A stretch of 13,978 nt of DNA from a bacterium (GCA_030699255.1 JAUYJR010000035.1:1-13978), one strand, 5' to 3'; shown: positions 5,530 through 13,638, numbered from the stretch's first letter. The notes: generated by a model not told the origin, from the letters alone. Program-made: numbers and translations.

Positions 5530-5541
5530 ATAACCTAGTTG

Positions 5542-5694
5542 ATTTCGTAGCCAGATGTATTCGAGGAAGCTCTCGGAGGTGAAGCGAGCTTGGTCCCCTG
5601 AGTTTGACGAAGGGGTCGCAAGCCGAGAGCGCAGTATGCGCCTGCCGCAGGAGCAGGCGACATACGGTTCCGAGAATACATCTGGCGAAGAAAT
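5542..5694. repeat. 153-bp palindromic element with two inner hairpins
   Basis: Terminal arms of about 29 bases begin ATTTC....CCAGATGTATTC at 5542 and match the complement of the right end; the core CCAGATGTATTC (5551-5562) pairs perfectly with 5674-5685. Inside are two further hairpins. One is at 5570-5629 (CTCTCGG/CCGAGAG, then GCTTG/CAAGC, then CCCCT/AGGGG). The other is at 5634-5665 (GTATGCGCCTGC with GCAGGCG-A-CATAC). This makes a three-way cruciform. The inner CCCTGAGTTTGACGAAGGGG is a well-known type of dispersed repeat. There is no coding capacity and no clear target duplication. It begins three bases beyond the tyrS stop and may end or protect that mRNA. Confidence 0.7.
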
Positions 5695-5697
5695 CCC

Positions 5698-6864
5698 CTA
5701 TTGAGCCACTCGCACAAACAGCCTCTTTCCTTTTTGCACAACCGATCCTTTCTGAACAAAAGAGTCTTCCTTGGCGGTTTTTCCATCAATCTTCACTCCT
5801 CCCTGCTCAATAACGCGCTTCGCTTCATTGCGAGAGGTGCAAAGCTTTGACTGCAATAGAAGGTCCATAACCCCAATCTCTTGCTTGGAAATTATTATAG
5901 AGGGAATAGTAGAGGGGAGTTCTTTGCTCCTAAAAATCTTCTCAAACTCTTGTTCGGCTCGCCTTGCCTTTTCTTCCCCGTGATAGATTGCGGTAATAAC
6001 ACAAGCAAGATGGGCTTTGAGATCTCGTGGACTAAGTTCGCCAGACATGCGCTCCACATCTTCTGTGGAAATATCCGTGCAAAGCTCAAAATAGTGAGCC
6101 ATAAGATCATCACGAAGAGACATAAGCTTGCCGTACATTTCCAACGGAGAATCCAGCATATTAACGGTATTGCCGTAGGATTTTGACATTTTGCGTCCAT
6201 CCAATCCAATAAGCAGAGGGGTTGTGAGAATATATTTCTCTTTCTGATTGTACGCCTCCTGCAGGCGTCTTCCCATGAGCATATTAAATGTTTGGTCCGT
6301 TCCACCAATCTCTAGGTCAACATCCATGGCAACGGAGTCGTACCCCTGGAGGAGTGGGTAGAGAAGTTCATGTGTCCATATTTCCCGCCCTTCCTCTATT
6401 CGTTGCTGAAACATATCCCGCTCCAAAAGACGAGCAACTGTTACGCGAGAAGCAATCTCTAATACCTCTCCAAGTTTGAGTTTTCCTAGCCAGTCTTCGT
6501 TGCGTAAAATCTTTGCTTGAGAGAGATCTAGAATCTTTCCCGCCTGCTTTTTGTAGGTGCTAATATGCTCTTTTATCTCCTTATCTGTAAGCGGCTTTCG
6601 CGCCTCATCTTTGCCGGTAGGATCTCCTATGCGCGCCGTAAATGTGCCGAAAAGGAGTATAACCTCATGCCCCAGGTCTTGAAAATGACGGAGCTTACGC
6701 AACGGAATGGCATGGCCAAGATGGAGATGCGTTCCTGTGGGGTCCACACCAAAATACACCCTTATCTTGCGCTTTTCCATTAATCGTTCTAACCCCTCTT
6801 GAGAAGGAAGTATTTCTTTCACTTGGAGAGAAAGTGTTTTTGCTATTACGTTGTTGGGCTTCAT
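5698..6864 (-). CDS. tyrS: Tyrosyl-tRNA synthetase
   Basis: A class I aminoacyl-tRNA synthetase that charges tRNA-Tyr with tyrosine. Of 388 residues, the catalytic Rossmann domain comes first. HLGH (48-51, the HIGH motif) follows VYFGVDPTGTHL, and KMSKS is at 225-229. The tyrosine pocket signature LLQGYDSVAMDVDLEIGGTDQ (171-191) is typical of TyrRS rather than TrpRS. The final 65 or so residues are an S4 RNA-binding domain (SRNEAKRVIEQGGVKIDGK). Length is slightly under the family's usual 400-420. It is last in the murE-femAB-tyrS operon; its ATG overlaps the end of the preceding gene by four bases. An AGGAG (6877-6881) lies 12 bases upstream, rather far for a ribosome site, yet it is the only one in this window that looks like one. 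The 153-bp palindrome follows the stop. Confidence 0.96.
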   Translation of the reverse strand: MKPNNVIAKTLSLQVKEILPSQEGLERLMEKRKIRVYFGVDPTGTHLHLGHAIPLRKLRHFQDLGHEVILLFGTFTARIGDPTGKDEARKPLTDKEIKEHISTYKKQAGKILDLSQAKILRNEDWLGKLKLGEVLEIASRVTVARLLERDMFQQRIEEGREIWTHELLYPLLQGYDSVAMDVDLEIGGTDQTFNMLMGRRLQEAYNQKEKYILTTPLLIGLDGRKMSKSYGNTVNMLDSPLEMYGKLMSLRDDLMAHYFELCTDISTEDVERMSGELSPRDLKAHLACVITAIYHGEEKARRAEQEFEKIFRSKELPSTIPSIIISKQEIGVMDLLLQSKLCTSRNEAKRVIEQGGVKIDGKTAKEDSFVQKGSVVQKGKRLFVRVAQ

Positions 6865-7850
6865 GAAGACAGAATTCTCCTGAGTTTGCGAGTTATTGTA
6901 TATATCGTATAGGAGAAGGCGCTTAATGGCAATTCTCCTCCCTTAGGATACACAACGTCTAATCCACCAAATCTCTTCTTAAAAGCACTTGTCCCAGGAT
7001 ACTTTCTCTCATCAATACCCCAGAAATCATACACCGAGCACCCTTTCTCTTTTGCTCGTCGGATAATTTCAGCCTGCAGAAGATGAGGGGCCAAGAGGCT
7101 TCTAGAATCATGATCCGATGCCGCATGAAGGAGTGTTGCCCGAGAGAAAGCAAATATAACAATAGCTACAGCAATAACTTGACCACCTTTTTTTGCAAGA
7201 AAAAGCTCCGTGCAAACATCTCTCCCCTGTATCTCGCAAAGTTTTTTATAGTAGTCTTCCCGATGAGAATGAAACCCCTGTCTTCCTGTTGTTTTCTTCA
7301 TAAGACAGAAAAACGAGGGATTGTACGAGGCACTTGAAGAAACTTCCACTCCTTTTTTTTGAGCTACCGCAATACTGTACCGCGTGTTCTTGTGGAACCC
7401 CGCGGTAATTTCTTCAAGAGACGGGGAGAGGTTTAGTACACGCGTACAAGAAGGCTGAGTTCGTTTTGTGAGAACCTTCCATGCTTTTTCTTTTGGAAGC
7501 TCTTTTGTGGGCTCTATTCTCAAAAAAACATCTCCAGCTTCTTTTCCCACAAGAGAAAGATTTTTTACAAGAAGATCTATTGCGTTAGCATACTGTAGTT
7601 GAGACAAGTCACTCCTTGCAACGGGCCCCAAGAATACAGATAGATGAGTTCCTAGAGGAAATGTCCATCTGGTTGCGACAGCTTGCATCACCACCTTCTC
7701 TGCTTCCAAAATCTGGCAGTACACAACCCCTTTTTCTGTCTTGCGGTGAAACTCTCCCCACTCATACGACTGCAGGAAACTTCCATTATTGTCCCGAGTA
7801 AACTCGTTCCACTCCTCTCTGTCAGGATCAATAATGTGGCGCGCTCTCAT
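6861..7850 (-). CDS. FemAB-family peptidoglycan aminoacyl ligase
   Basis: Members of this GNAT-related family use aminoacyl-tRNA to add amino acids to the peptide side chain of lipid-linked peptidoglycan precursors at the inner face of the membrane. The 329 residues carry family marks: FLQSYEWGEF (25-34), HKNTRYSIAVAQKKGVEV (153-170), YDFWGID (274-280) and KKRFGG (291-296). The long coiled-coil arm of S. aureus FemA is absent, which suggests a FemX-like or single-residue enzyme. The added amino acid cannot be told from sequence. The gene lies between the Mur ligase and tyrS with 4-nt overlaps on both sides, so it is co-translated with a cell-wall enzyme and a tRNA-charging enzyme. Other family members make peptides or modify proteins, so the substrate remains an inference from context. 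Confidence 0.85.
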   Translation of the reverse strand: MRARHIIDPDREEWNEFTRDNNGSFLQSYEWGEFHRKTEKGVVYCQILEAEKVVMQAVATRWTFPLGTHLSVFLGPVARSDLSQLQYANAIDLLVKNLSLVGKEAGDVFLRIEPTKELPKEKAWKVLTKRTQPSCTRVLNLSPSLEEITAGFHKNTRYSIAVAQKKGVEVSSSASYNPSFFCLMKKTTGRQGFHSHREDYYKKLCEIQGRDVCTELFLAKKGGQVIAVAIVIFAFSRATLLHAASDHDSRSLLAPHLLQAEIIRRAKEKGCSVYDFWGIDERKYPGTSAFKKRFGGLDVVYPKGGELPLSAFSYTIYTITRKLRRILSS

Positions 7851-9064
7851 AGAAGCTCTCTCGCTACGGTAGCATCATCCCATGGCACTTTAGACCCCCG
7901 AGGTCCCATAATGTATGGATCCGTTCCTTTCCCGGTAATGAGAACGCAATCTCCCGGCTTGGCATAGGAAAACGCCCGAGCAATTGCCTGCTTGCGGTCC
8001 ATAATAATCTCCAACTTCTCTTTAGATACTCCTTCTCCCACCTGTTTAACAATTTGCAGGGGATCTTCATCATAGGGGTCTTCATTGGTAAGAATCACTT
8101 TATTACAATACTTATCCGCAACTTCCCCCATGAGCTTTCTCTTCCATGAGTCCCTTCCTCCTCCGCAACTCCCAAGCACACAAATTTTTTGCTCCTGCGG
8201 GAATGCTTCATAGAGCTTTGTAAGAGAGTCCACAGTGTGAGCATAATCAACAACAACAAGAAATGGAGTTTCCTGAACCAGTTGTGTTCTTCCTGGAATC
8301 TCTTGAATCTTCTCTAGGGCGCTCTTGATAACGCCTGGTCCAACCCCCTCCTTTTGAGCAATGGTTGCCGCGGCAAGCGCGTTAGAAATATTAAATTTCC
8401 CGGGGAGATGAAGAGTTATACACTCTCCTTTCCAATCAAAGAGGGATCCCGCAATTGTTGTTTCTCGCACTACAACATTATGAAGAGAGAACCAGGTGAC
8501 ACGATTTGGATCCAGTTTAGCAAATCTTGCGCTCTCCCCATCATCTTGATTGAGCACTAGATATCCCTGCTTTGAGGAAGAGAGGAGGGATCTGGCAATA
8601 GCAAGTTTCGCCTCCACGTATTTTTTGTACGAACCGTGGGATTCAATGTGTTCGGGAGAAAGATTTGTCACAACCAGGGCGTCCATACCAATAAAGGCGT
8701 GTCTGAACTGCCGGGATCCTTCGGAAGTCATTTCAACAACGGCGTATGAACAGTTTTGACGCACCGCATCCCGTAAAAATTTTTGGAGAAAAAATCTGCC
8801 CGGCATAGTCATTTTGGAAAGATTTCTAGAAGAATTCTCTCCTATCACAAACCGAATGGTTCCGGCTAGGGCTGTTTGGTGTCCCGCCTCTTTCAGTATG
8901 GCGTAGATGATCTCAGCTGTTGTGCTCTTCCCTTTTGTGCCCGTAACCCCTATTACTCGAATGTTCCGAGACGGAAATCTATAGATTAAAGCCCCTAATA
9001 GGGCAATCATGTAGTGATAAAGAAGGATACCGGGGGCAAGAATGGTTCGAAGTTTTTTGCTCAT
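7847..9064 (-). CDS. murE: MurE-like Mur ligase without the usual first domain
   Basis: Mur ligases join amino acids to UDP-MurNAc peptides using ATP; MurE adds the third residue. ATP loop TGTKGKST is at 41-48. E111 (EMTSEGSRQFR), SPEHIESHG (136-144), the lysine expected to be carbamylated (K153), NISNALAA (225-232), DYAHT (273-277) and GSCGGGRDSWKR (298-309) follow in family order. The protein has 405 residues against nearly 500 for normal MurE, because the UDP-MurNAc-binding first domain is replaced by about 35 residues with a hydrophobic stretch (12-30). The meso-DAP motif DNPR is not present; NEDPYDEDP (327-335) stands there, and GKGHE reads GKGTD. The third amino acid is therefore uncertain and is unlikely to be recognised in the E. 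coli manner. It is the first gene of the operon and divergent from the PBP gene. Confidence 0.85.
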   Translation of the reverse strand: MSKKLRTILAPGILLYHYMIALLGALIYRFPSRNIRVIGVTGTKGKSTTAEIIYAILKEAGHQTALAGTIRFVIGENSSRNLSKMTMPGRFFLQKFLRDAVRQNCSYAVVEMTSEGSRQFRHAFIGMDALVVTNLSPEHIESHGSYKKYVEAKLAIARSLLSSSKQGYLVLNQDDGESARFAKLDPNRVTWFSLHNVVVRETTIAGSLFDWKGECITLHLPGKFNISNALAAATIAQKEGVGPGVIKSALEKIQEIPGRTQLVQETPFLVVVDYAHTVDSLTKLYEAFPQEQKICVLGSCGGGRDSWKRKLMGEVADKYCNKVILTNEDPYDEDPLQIVKQVGEGVSKEKLEIIMDRKQAIARAFSYAKPGDCVLITGKGTDPYIMGPRGSKVPWDDATVARELL

Positions 9065-9110
9065 AATATGCGTAGACAGAGGGTGAAAGTCGTGATACGC
9101 TTGTGATGCA

Positions 9111-9139
9111 ATTAGACATCATAAATCAATCCTCGTCAA
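9111..9139 (-). promoter_or_regulatory. Promoter of the murE-femAB-tyrS operon
   Basis: On the minus strand, TTGACG (9139-9134) and TCTAAT (9116-9111) are 17 bases apart, 10 of 12 consensus bases. The predicted start near 9104 leaves a leader of about 40 bases. It sits in the 84-bp spacer shared with the PBP gene, so the cell-wall genes on both sides may be controlled together. I see no convincing plus-strand promoter in the spacer. Confidence 0.55.
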
Positions 9140-9148
9140 TTCTTTTAC

Positions 9149-11011
9149 ATGCTTAAAATATTCCTAAATTTCATGCTCATTGGGCTTCTTGTAGCTATTC
9201 TTGGCGTTGCTTCAATCTTTCTCTACTACGGAAGAGATCTTCCGCGTCCCGAGAAGCTTGGAGATCTCTCCCTTAGCCGCCCAACACGCTTGTACGACAA
9301 GACGGGAGAGATTTTATTGTACGAGATGTATGGGGAAAGTAAGCAGGAAATGGTTCTCTTGAAAGATCTTCCAGAACATGTTCCTCAAGCTTTCCTTGCG
9401 GCAGAAGACGCGGGGTTTTACCGTCACTTCGGATTTGATGTGCGAGGCTTTGGGAGAGCGATCCTTACAAATATTCGTCTTCAAAGCGCCGCACAGGGGG
9501 GTTCAACTATTACTCAGCAACTTGCAAGATCTGCTTTTTTGAGTAGGGAGCGGACACTTGCAAGAAAAGTAAAGGAATTAATCCTAACTCTGGATCTGGA
9601 GCAAAGGTATAGCAAGGACGAGATTCTTGAGGCATATCTCAACTTTGTGCCCATGGGGGCAAATGCCTTTGGAATAGGTACAGCCTCATATCTCTATTTT
9701 AATAAGCCGGCTTCCGAGCTTGCGCTAGAGGAGGCGGCCGTTCTTGCCGCCCTCATTAGAGCCCCAAGTAGGCTCTCTCCATTTGGAGAACACACCGAAC
9801 AGCTTCTCAATATAAAGGACTACATTATCAATCGCATGGTAAAAGAAGGATATGTCTTAAAAGAAGAAGCGGAGGAAGCAAAAAAGAGAGAGGTTGTGTT
9901 TGCTCAGTCCATGGACAATATTCGAGCTCCTCATTTTGTTATGCACGTTGTCCAAGAACTTGTGTCTCTTTATGGAGAAGATTTCTTACGAGAGCAGAGC
10001 TTAAAGGTTGTAACCACATTGGATTGGGAAATCCAGCAACACGCGGAGTCTGTTGTTTATGGCATGGCAGAACGAAACGCCCTGTTTAACGCAAATAATG
10101 CGGCTCTTGTTGCAATTAGTCCGACTACTGGAGAAATTCTCGCAATGGTAGGGTCAACAAATTGGTTTGGAGAGCCATATCCTGCAAATTGTGTTTCGGG
10201 AAAGACATGCCTCTTTGATCCAAAGCTCAATGCTGCAACGTACCATACAGGAAGACAGCCGGGGTCCGCATTTAAGCCGTTTGTATACGCAACCGCCTTT
10301 AAAAAGGGACTTAGTGACACAGCTATTATTGAGGATGTAGAAACTGATTTTGGAATATGGGGGGGAGAGCGGTATGTTCCTCAAAACTTTGACGGACTCT
10401 TTCGTGGTCCCGTAACCATTCGGGAAGCCTTGGCGCAGTCGCTCAATATCCCCGCAATTAAAGTTCTGCTTGATTTTGCAGGCATTCAAGACAGCATACA
10501 AACTGCCCAAGATCTTGGTATAACAACACTCACCCAACCTCTCTCTCACTACGGCCCTTCTCTTGTTCTTGGAGGCGGAGAAGTTCGACTAATCGATATT
10601 ACATCTGCCTATGGGGTATTTGCAAACGGCGGAAGAAGAACTATTCCTTTTGCTATCTCTTCTATTACAACCGCCTCAGAGAGAGAGGTGTTCCGACGCA
10701 CACCTTCCTCGGTTCCTGTCATCTCATCCTCTGTCACAGAACTCATCACGAGTATTCTCTCGGATAATACGGCAAGAGCTCCAATGTTTGGAGCAAACTC
10801 ACTTCTCAATATCCCCGGTGTTGCTGTGAAGACAGGGACTACACAAGGGTTTCGGGATGGATGGACAATTGGATATAATAGAGATATTGTTGCCGGCGTC
10901 TGGGTGGGAAACAACAACAATGAACCTATGAGTTCCGCCTCCTCCACAACTGTTGCGGTGCCTATTTGGAGTGCGTTTATGAGAGAGGCAGTTTCCCTTA
11001 TTAAGCACTAG
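9149..11011 (+). CDS. Bifunctional penicillin-binding protein, class A (PBP1A type)
   Basis: A membrane-anchored enzyme that polymerises lipid II into glycan strands and cross-links them outside the cell. Residues 5-26 form one transmembrane helix. The glycosyltransferase (GT51) domain carries EDAGFYRHFG (catalytic E86), QGGSTITQQLAR (116-127) and KVKELILTLDLEQRYSKDEI (140-159). The transpeptidase domain has the nucleophile motif SAFK (S373, K376), SLN (431-433) and KTG (561-563). Length 620 is on the short side for the class, and no extra C-terminal domain is present. Just before SAFK, two cysteines (C348, C354) six apart lie in an inserted loop facing the outside. Its stop shares the bases CTAG with the dnaN stop on the other strand. 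There is no Shine-Dalgarno sequence before the ATG. Confidence 0.95.
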   Translation: MLKIFLNFMLIGLLVAILGVASIFLYYGRDLPRPEKLGDLSLSRPTRLYDKTGEILLYEMYGESKQEMVLLKDLPEHVPQAFLAAEDAGFYRHFGFDVRGFGRAILTNIRLQSAAQGGSTITQQLARSAFLSRERTLARKVKELILTLDLEQRYSKDEILEAYLNFVPMGANAFGIGTASYLYFNKPASELALEEAAVLAALIRAPSRLSPFGEHTEQLLNIKDYIINRMVKEGYVLKEEAEEAKKREVVFAQSMDNIRAPHFVMHVVQELVSLYGEDFLREQSLKVVTTLDWEIQQHAESVVYGMAERNALFNANNAALVAISPTTGEILAMVGSTNWFGEPYPANCVSGKTCLFDPKLNAATYHTGRQPGSAFKPFVYATAFKKGLSDTAIIEDVETDFGIWGGERYVPQNFDGLFRGPVTIREALAQSLNIPAIKVLLDFAGIQDSIQTAQDLGITTLTQPLSHYGPSLVLGGGEVRLIDITSAYGVFANGGRRTIPFAISSITTASEREVFRRTPSSVPVISSSVTELITSILSDNTARAPMFGANSLLNIPGVAVKTGTTQGFRDGWTIGYNRDIVAGVWVGNNNNEPMSSASSTTVAVPIWSAFMREAVSLIKH

Positions 11012-12135
11012 GCGCGCAGGGGAGCAACAAGATAGAAGAAGTCGCTTTTTCCGGCGGGACGGAGAAGTGTGGGACCCTCCTCGCTACTACAGAGCATATC
11101 CACATGTTCTGTTTTTATTTGAGACAATCCATCTGCAAAAAATTTCCAGTTAAATGAGATCCGCAGTTCCTCGCCCTCTCCCTCTCCGCGAAGCCGAGAG
11201 GAGCTTTCTCCTGTTTCAGTATTCTGAGCAAAAATTGAGACATCTCCTTTTTTGGGACGAATAATAAAGCGCACCTCATTTGATTTCCCCGCAAATATTC
11301 CGGCCGCTCGAAGGTGAGAGAGAAGCTCTTCTCGAGACATTCTAAGGGACACCTTCCCCGAAGAGGGTATATGGTTCTGATATGCTGGGAATTCTCCCTC
11401 CATAACACGAGACACAAGTTGAATGTGTGGGGCAAGGGGATCACGATCCCGGTTGTACTCGCACATTATTTGAGTTGGAGATAGGTGTAAGAGAACATTT
11501 CCTTCACGATCTCCAAAAAGGGAAACGATTTCTTTTGCGGCTCTTTGGGGAATTATAAACGAGGTTTCTTCTGTCTGTTTTTCTGATAGAAATATAGTCT
11601 TCTCAGCTAGTCTAAAAATATCTGTTGCCGCAAGGCGCAGCTCTTGTCCCGCAAAAGAAAAATGAACGCCTGAAAGCTCGGGCCGCGCCTGCATGGTTCC
11701 TGAAAATCCCACAACCTGACTTATCCCCTCGCACAAATCTCTTGCCACCAGAGTTATTGTACCTCCTCCCGTCTTCAATGATGGAATAATAGGAAACTCT
11801 TCCGAAGAAAGTGTTTTGAGCTTTGTTTCAAAATCCTTACTCTTTACCAATAGATGCTCTCCTTTTGTTTCTAAAGAAACCCCATCCCCTGAAATAGTTG
11901 AGACAAAAGAAGAGAGTGATTTTGCGGGAATAGCTACCCCTCCTTCTTCTTGTGTATCTGCCAACATCCGATACCGAACTCCAATTTCAAGATCTGTTCC
12001 AATAATTTCCAGAGAGTTCTTTTTTGCGTCCACAAGAATACTTGAGAGGATTGGGAGAGATGAAGATTTTGCCGTTGCTCTTTCGGCAATAGATACTCCT
12101 TCTTTCAGTCTATGTTTTTGAACTTCAGTAATCAT
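11008..12135 (-). CDS. dnaN: DNA polymerase III sliding clamp (beta subunit)
   Basis: DnaN forms a dimeric ring around DNA and tethers the replicative polymerase and other DNA enzymes. The 375 residues match the family, with three similar domains at about 1-120, 125-250 and 255-375. Recognisable blocks are LPILSSILVDA (27-37), RPELSGVHFSF followed by LRLAATDIFRLA, and the C-terminal GPTLLRPAGKSDFFYLVAPLRA block, where clamp-binding peptides dock. It follows dnaA in the same direction after 156 bases, the usual dnaA-dnaN order near a bacterial origin. Its leader is extremely AT-rich and may be the unwinding element. The stop overlaps the stop of the convergent PBP gene, and no terminator lies between. 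No Shine-Dalgarno sequence is present. Confidence 0.95.
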   Translation of the reverse strand: MITEVQKHRLKEGVSIAERATAKSSSLPILSSILVDAKKNSLEIIGTDLEIGVRYRMLADTQEEGGVAIPAKSLSSFVSTISGDGVSLETKGEHLLVKSKDFETKLKTLSSEEFPIIPSLKTGGGTITLVARDLCEGISQVVGFSGTMQARPELSGVHFSFAGQELRLAATDIFRLAEKTIFLSEKQTEETSFIIPQRAAKEIVSLFGDREGNVLLHLSPTQIMCEYNRDRDPLAPHIQLVSRVMEGEFPAYQNHIPSSGKVSLRMSREELLSHLRAAGIFAGKSNEVRFIIRPKKGDVSIFAQNTETGESSSRLRGEGEGEELRISFNWKFFADGLSQIKTEHVDMLCSSEEGPTLLRPAGKSDFFYLVAPLRA

Positions 12136-12300
12136 AGTGTATTTTTTATAAATATATTTATTTTTTCTTTATTATTATGTTTGGGGAAAAGAGTAAAATA
12201 AGAAGAAAATAGGAGTGTGTGTATTGGTGGATGAGAGAGGAAGGGTTTGGGGAAAAAACCAGTGACAAAAATATTGCAGGTATTCCCCATATTATCCACC
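12136..12300. other. AT-rich dnaA-dnaN spacer, possible unwinding part of the origin
   Basis: 12136-12180 is almost all A and T (TTTTTTATAAATATATTTA, then further T-runs), which fits a DNA unwinding element. Next to it are two direct copies of GTTTGGGGAAAA (12179-12190 and 12245-12256, 66 bases apart). A DnaA-box-like TTATCCACC lies at 12292-12300, overlapping the dnaA stop, and an inverted TCATCCACC at 12226-12234. In B. subtilis the unwinding site also lies between dnaA and dnaN, with box clusters on both sides of dnaA. No gene is seen in this spacer. Confidence 0.5.
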
Positions 12301-13638
12301 ATATATCCTCTGTCTTATTAAGGAAATTTCATCAAGAAACATTTCGGATTCCTGAACTTCTTTTGATACGCGATCATACGCATACATTGCCGTGGTATGA
12401 TCTCTTCCGCCAAACTTTTTCCCAATAAAAGGGAAGGAGCTCTTAAGTTCTTGCCGAAACAAGTACATAGCAACCTGGCGAGGACGCACAATTTCTCGTT
12501 TTCTTGAAGAAGCAACAATATCTTTTTCTTTTATATCATAAAACTCAGACACTGCCTCAATAATTTTCTTGGGAGTGACCATCTTGTTTGGATTATGAAT
12601 AACGCTCTTGAGCATGGATTTAATATCCTGCAAGGACGGCTCTCTATTGTGGAGGCGCCAGAAGGCAATAATCCTATTGAGTGCCCCCTCAAGCTCTCGG
12701 ACGTTTCGGTGAATATTTGAGGCAATGTACTCGCAAATTTCATCAGAAATAGGAGACTCCCTCTCTTGTGTTTTTATCTTAAGAATAGCCATTCTGGTCT
12801 CAAAGTCGGGAAGGGAGATATCTGCAATCATTCCTCCTTCAAAACGCGACCGCAGGCGTTCTTCTAATGACGGAATGGCTTTTGGTGGCCGGTCAGAGGA
12901 GAAGATAACCTGCTTTCCCTTCTCATGCAAGGCATTAAATGTGTGAAAGAGCTCCTCCTGGGTTTTGTCTTTTCCCGCAAGGAATTGGATGTCGTCAATA
13001 ATGAGAATATCAACGTCTCTATAGAGTGCTCGAAACGCGTTTATTGTGTGATTGCGAATACCCGTGACAACTTCTGATGTGAAGCGTTCGGAGGAGATAT
13101 AGCGAATCTTCTTTTCGGGAGCCTCTTGGCTGATCTGATTCCCTGTTGCCTGTAAGAGATGTGTTTTTCCAAGGCCCACTCCTCCATACACAAATAGTGG
13201 GTTATAGACTGTTCCGGGATTTTGCACAACCGCCCATGCCGCAGCGTGGGCAAGCTCGTTGAAAGGGCCTACAATAAAGTTATCAAACACATACCTGGGG
13301 TTGAGATTTGTTATTCTATGGGTACTTACTCCCTGGAGTTCAAGCTGGTCTGAAGCTGGAGCCGGAGGAGAGAGCTCTTTCTTTACAGGGGCAGATCTCT
13401 CTACTGTATAAGATGCATCTCTAATTGATTCATCAATAGATCGCAAGATTTGAAGAATTGTTTTGTGGTATTTGTTTTCCAACCACTCTTTAGAAAAGTT
13501 GTTTGGAACAGATATGGTAACTATTCCATCATTTTTAGCAAGAACGTAAGTGTTTTTGAGCCATGTAGCAAAGTTTGCGGGAGATATTTTAAATTGCAGT
13601 TGCGAAAGAACCGTCTGCCAAAGCTCTTCTTTTGTCAT
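12292..13638 (-). CDS. dnaA: Chromosomal replication initiator DnaA
   Basis: DnaA binds 9-bp boxes at the origin, assembles as an ATP-bound filament and opens the duplex. The 448 residues show all four domains. Domain I is about 1-80 (LWQTVLSQLQFKISPANFATWL) and a short proline-rich linker is at 81-108. The AAA+ core starts at NPRYVFDNFIVG (113-124), with Walker A GGVGLGKT (152-159), Walker B IIDDIQF (213-219), sensor 1 SSDR (247-250) and the finger region RLRSRFEGG (261-269). The DNA-binding domain IV ends the protein, with the signature GGRDHTTAMYAYDR (410-423). Nothing essential is missing. The gene reads away from the DnaA-box cluster upstream and towards dnaN. The leader has no Shine-Dalgarno sequence. 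Confidence 0.97.
   Translation of the reverse strand: MTKEELWQTVLSQLQFKISPANFATWLKNTYVLAKNDGIVTISVPNNFSKEWLENKYHKTILQILRSIDESIRDASYTVERSAPVKKELSPPAPASDQLELQGVSTHRITNLNPRYVFDNFIVGPFNELAHAAAWAVVQNPGTVYNPLFVYGGVGLGKTHLLQATGNQISQEAPEKKIRYISSERFTSEVVTGIRNHTINAFRALYRDVDILIIDDIQFLAGKDKTQEELFHTFNALHEKGKQVIFSSDRPPKAIPSLEERLRSRFEGGMIADISLPDFETRMAILKIKTQERESPISDEICEYIASNIHRNVRELEGALNRIIAFWRLHNREPSLQDIKSMLKSVIHNPNKMVTPKKIIEAVSEFYDIKEKDIVASSRKREIVRPRQVAMYLFRQELKSSFPFIGKKFGGRDHTTAMYAYDRVSKEVQESEMFLDEISLIRQRIYGG

Larger units (their letters stand above)
5290..5697. other. Gene-free, repeat-filled region between the terminator and tyrS
   Basis: These 408 bases hold no credible gene. They contain copy 2 of the long repeat (5317-5452), a piece at 5467-5488 matching a module of the first block (GAGAGTATACCTTTGCAAGA), a short hairpin (5509-5529) and a large palindromic element (5542-5694). 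Small open frames across them are translations of repeats. Confidence 0.7.

Noticed and set aside
5317..5694. Insertion sequence
   Set aside because: Inverted repeats are present but there is no transposase frame or remnant and no clear target duplication.
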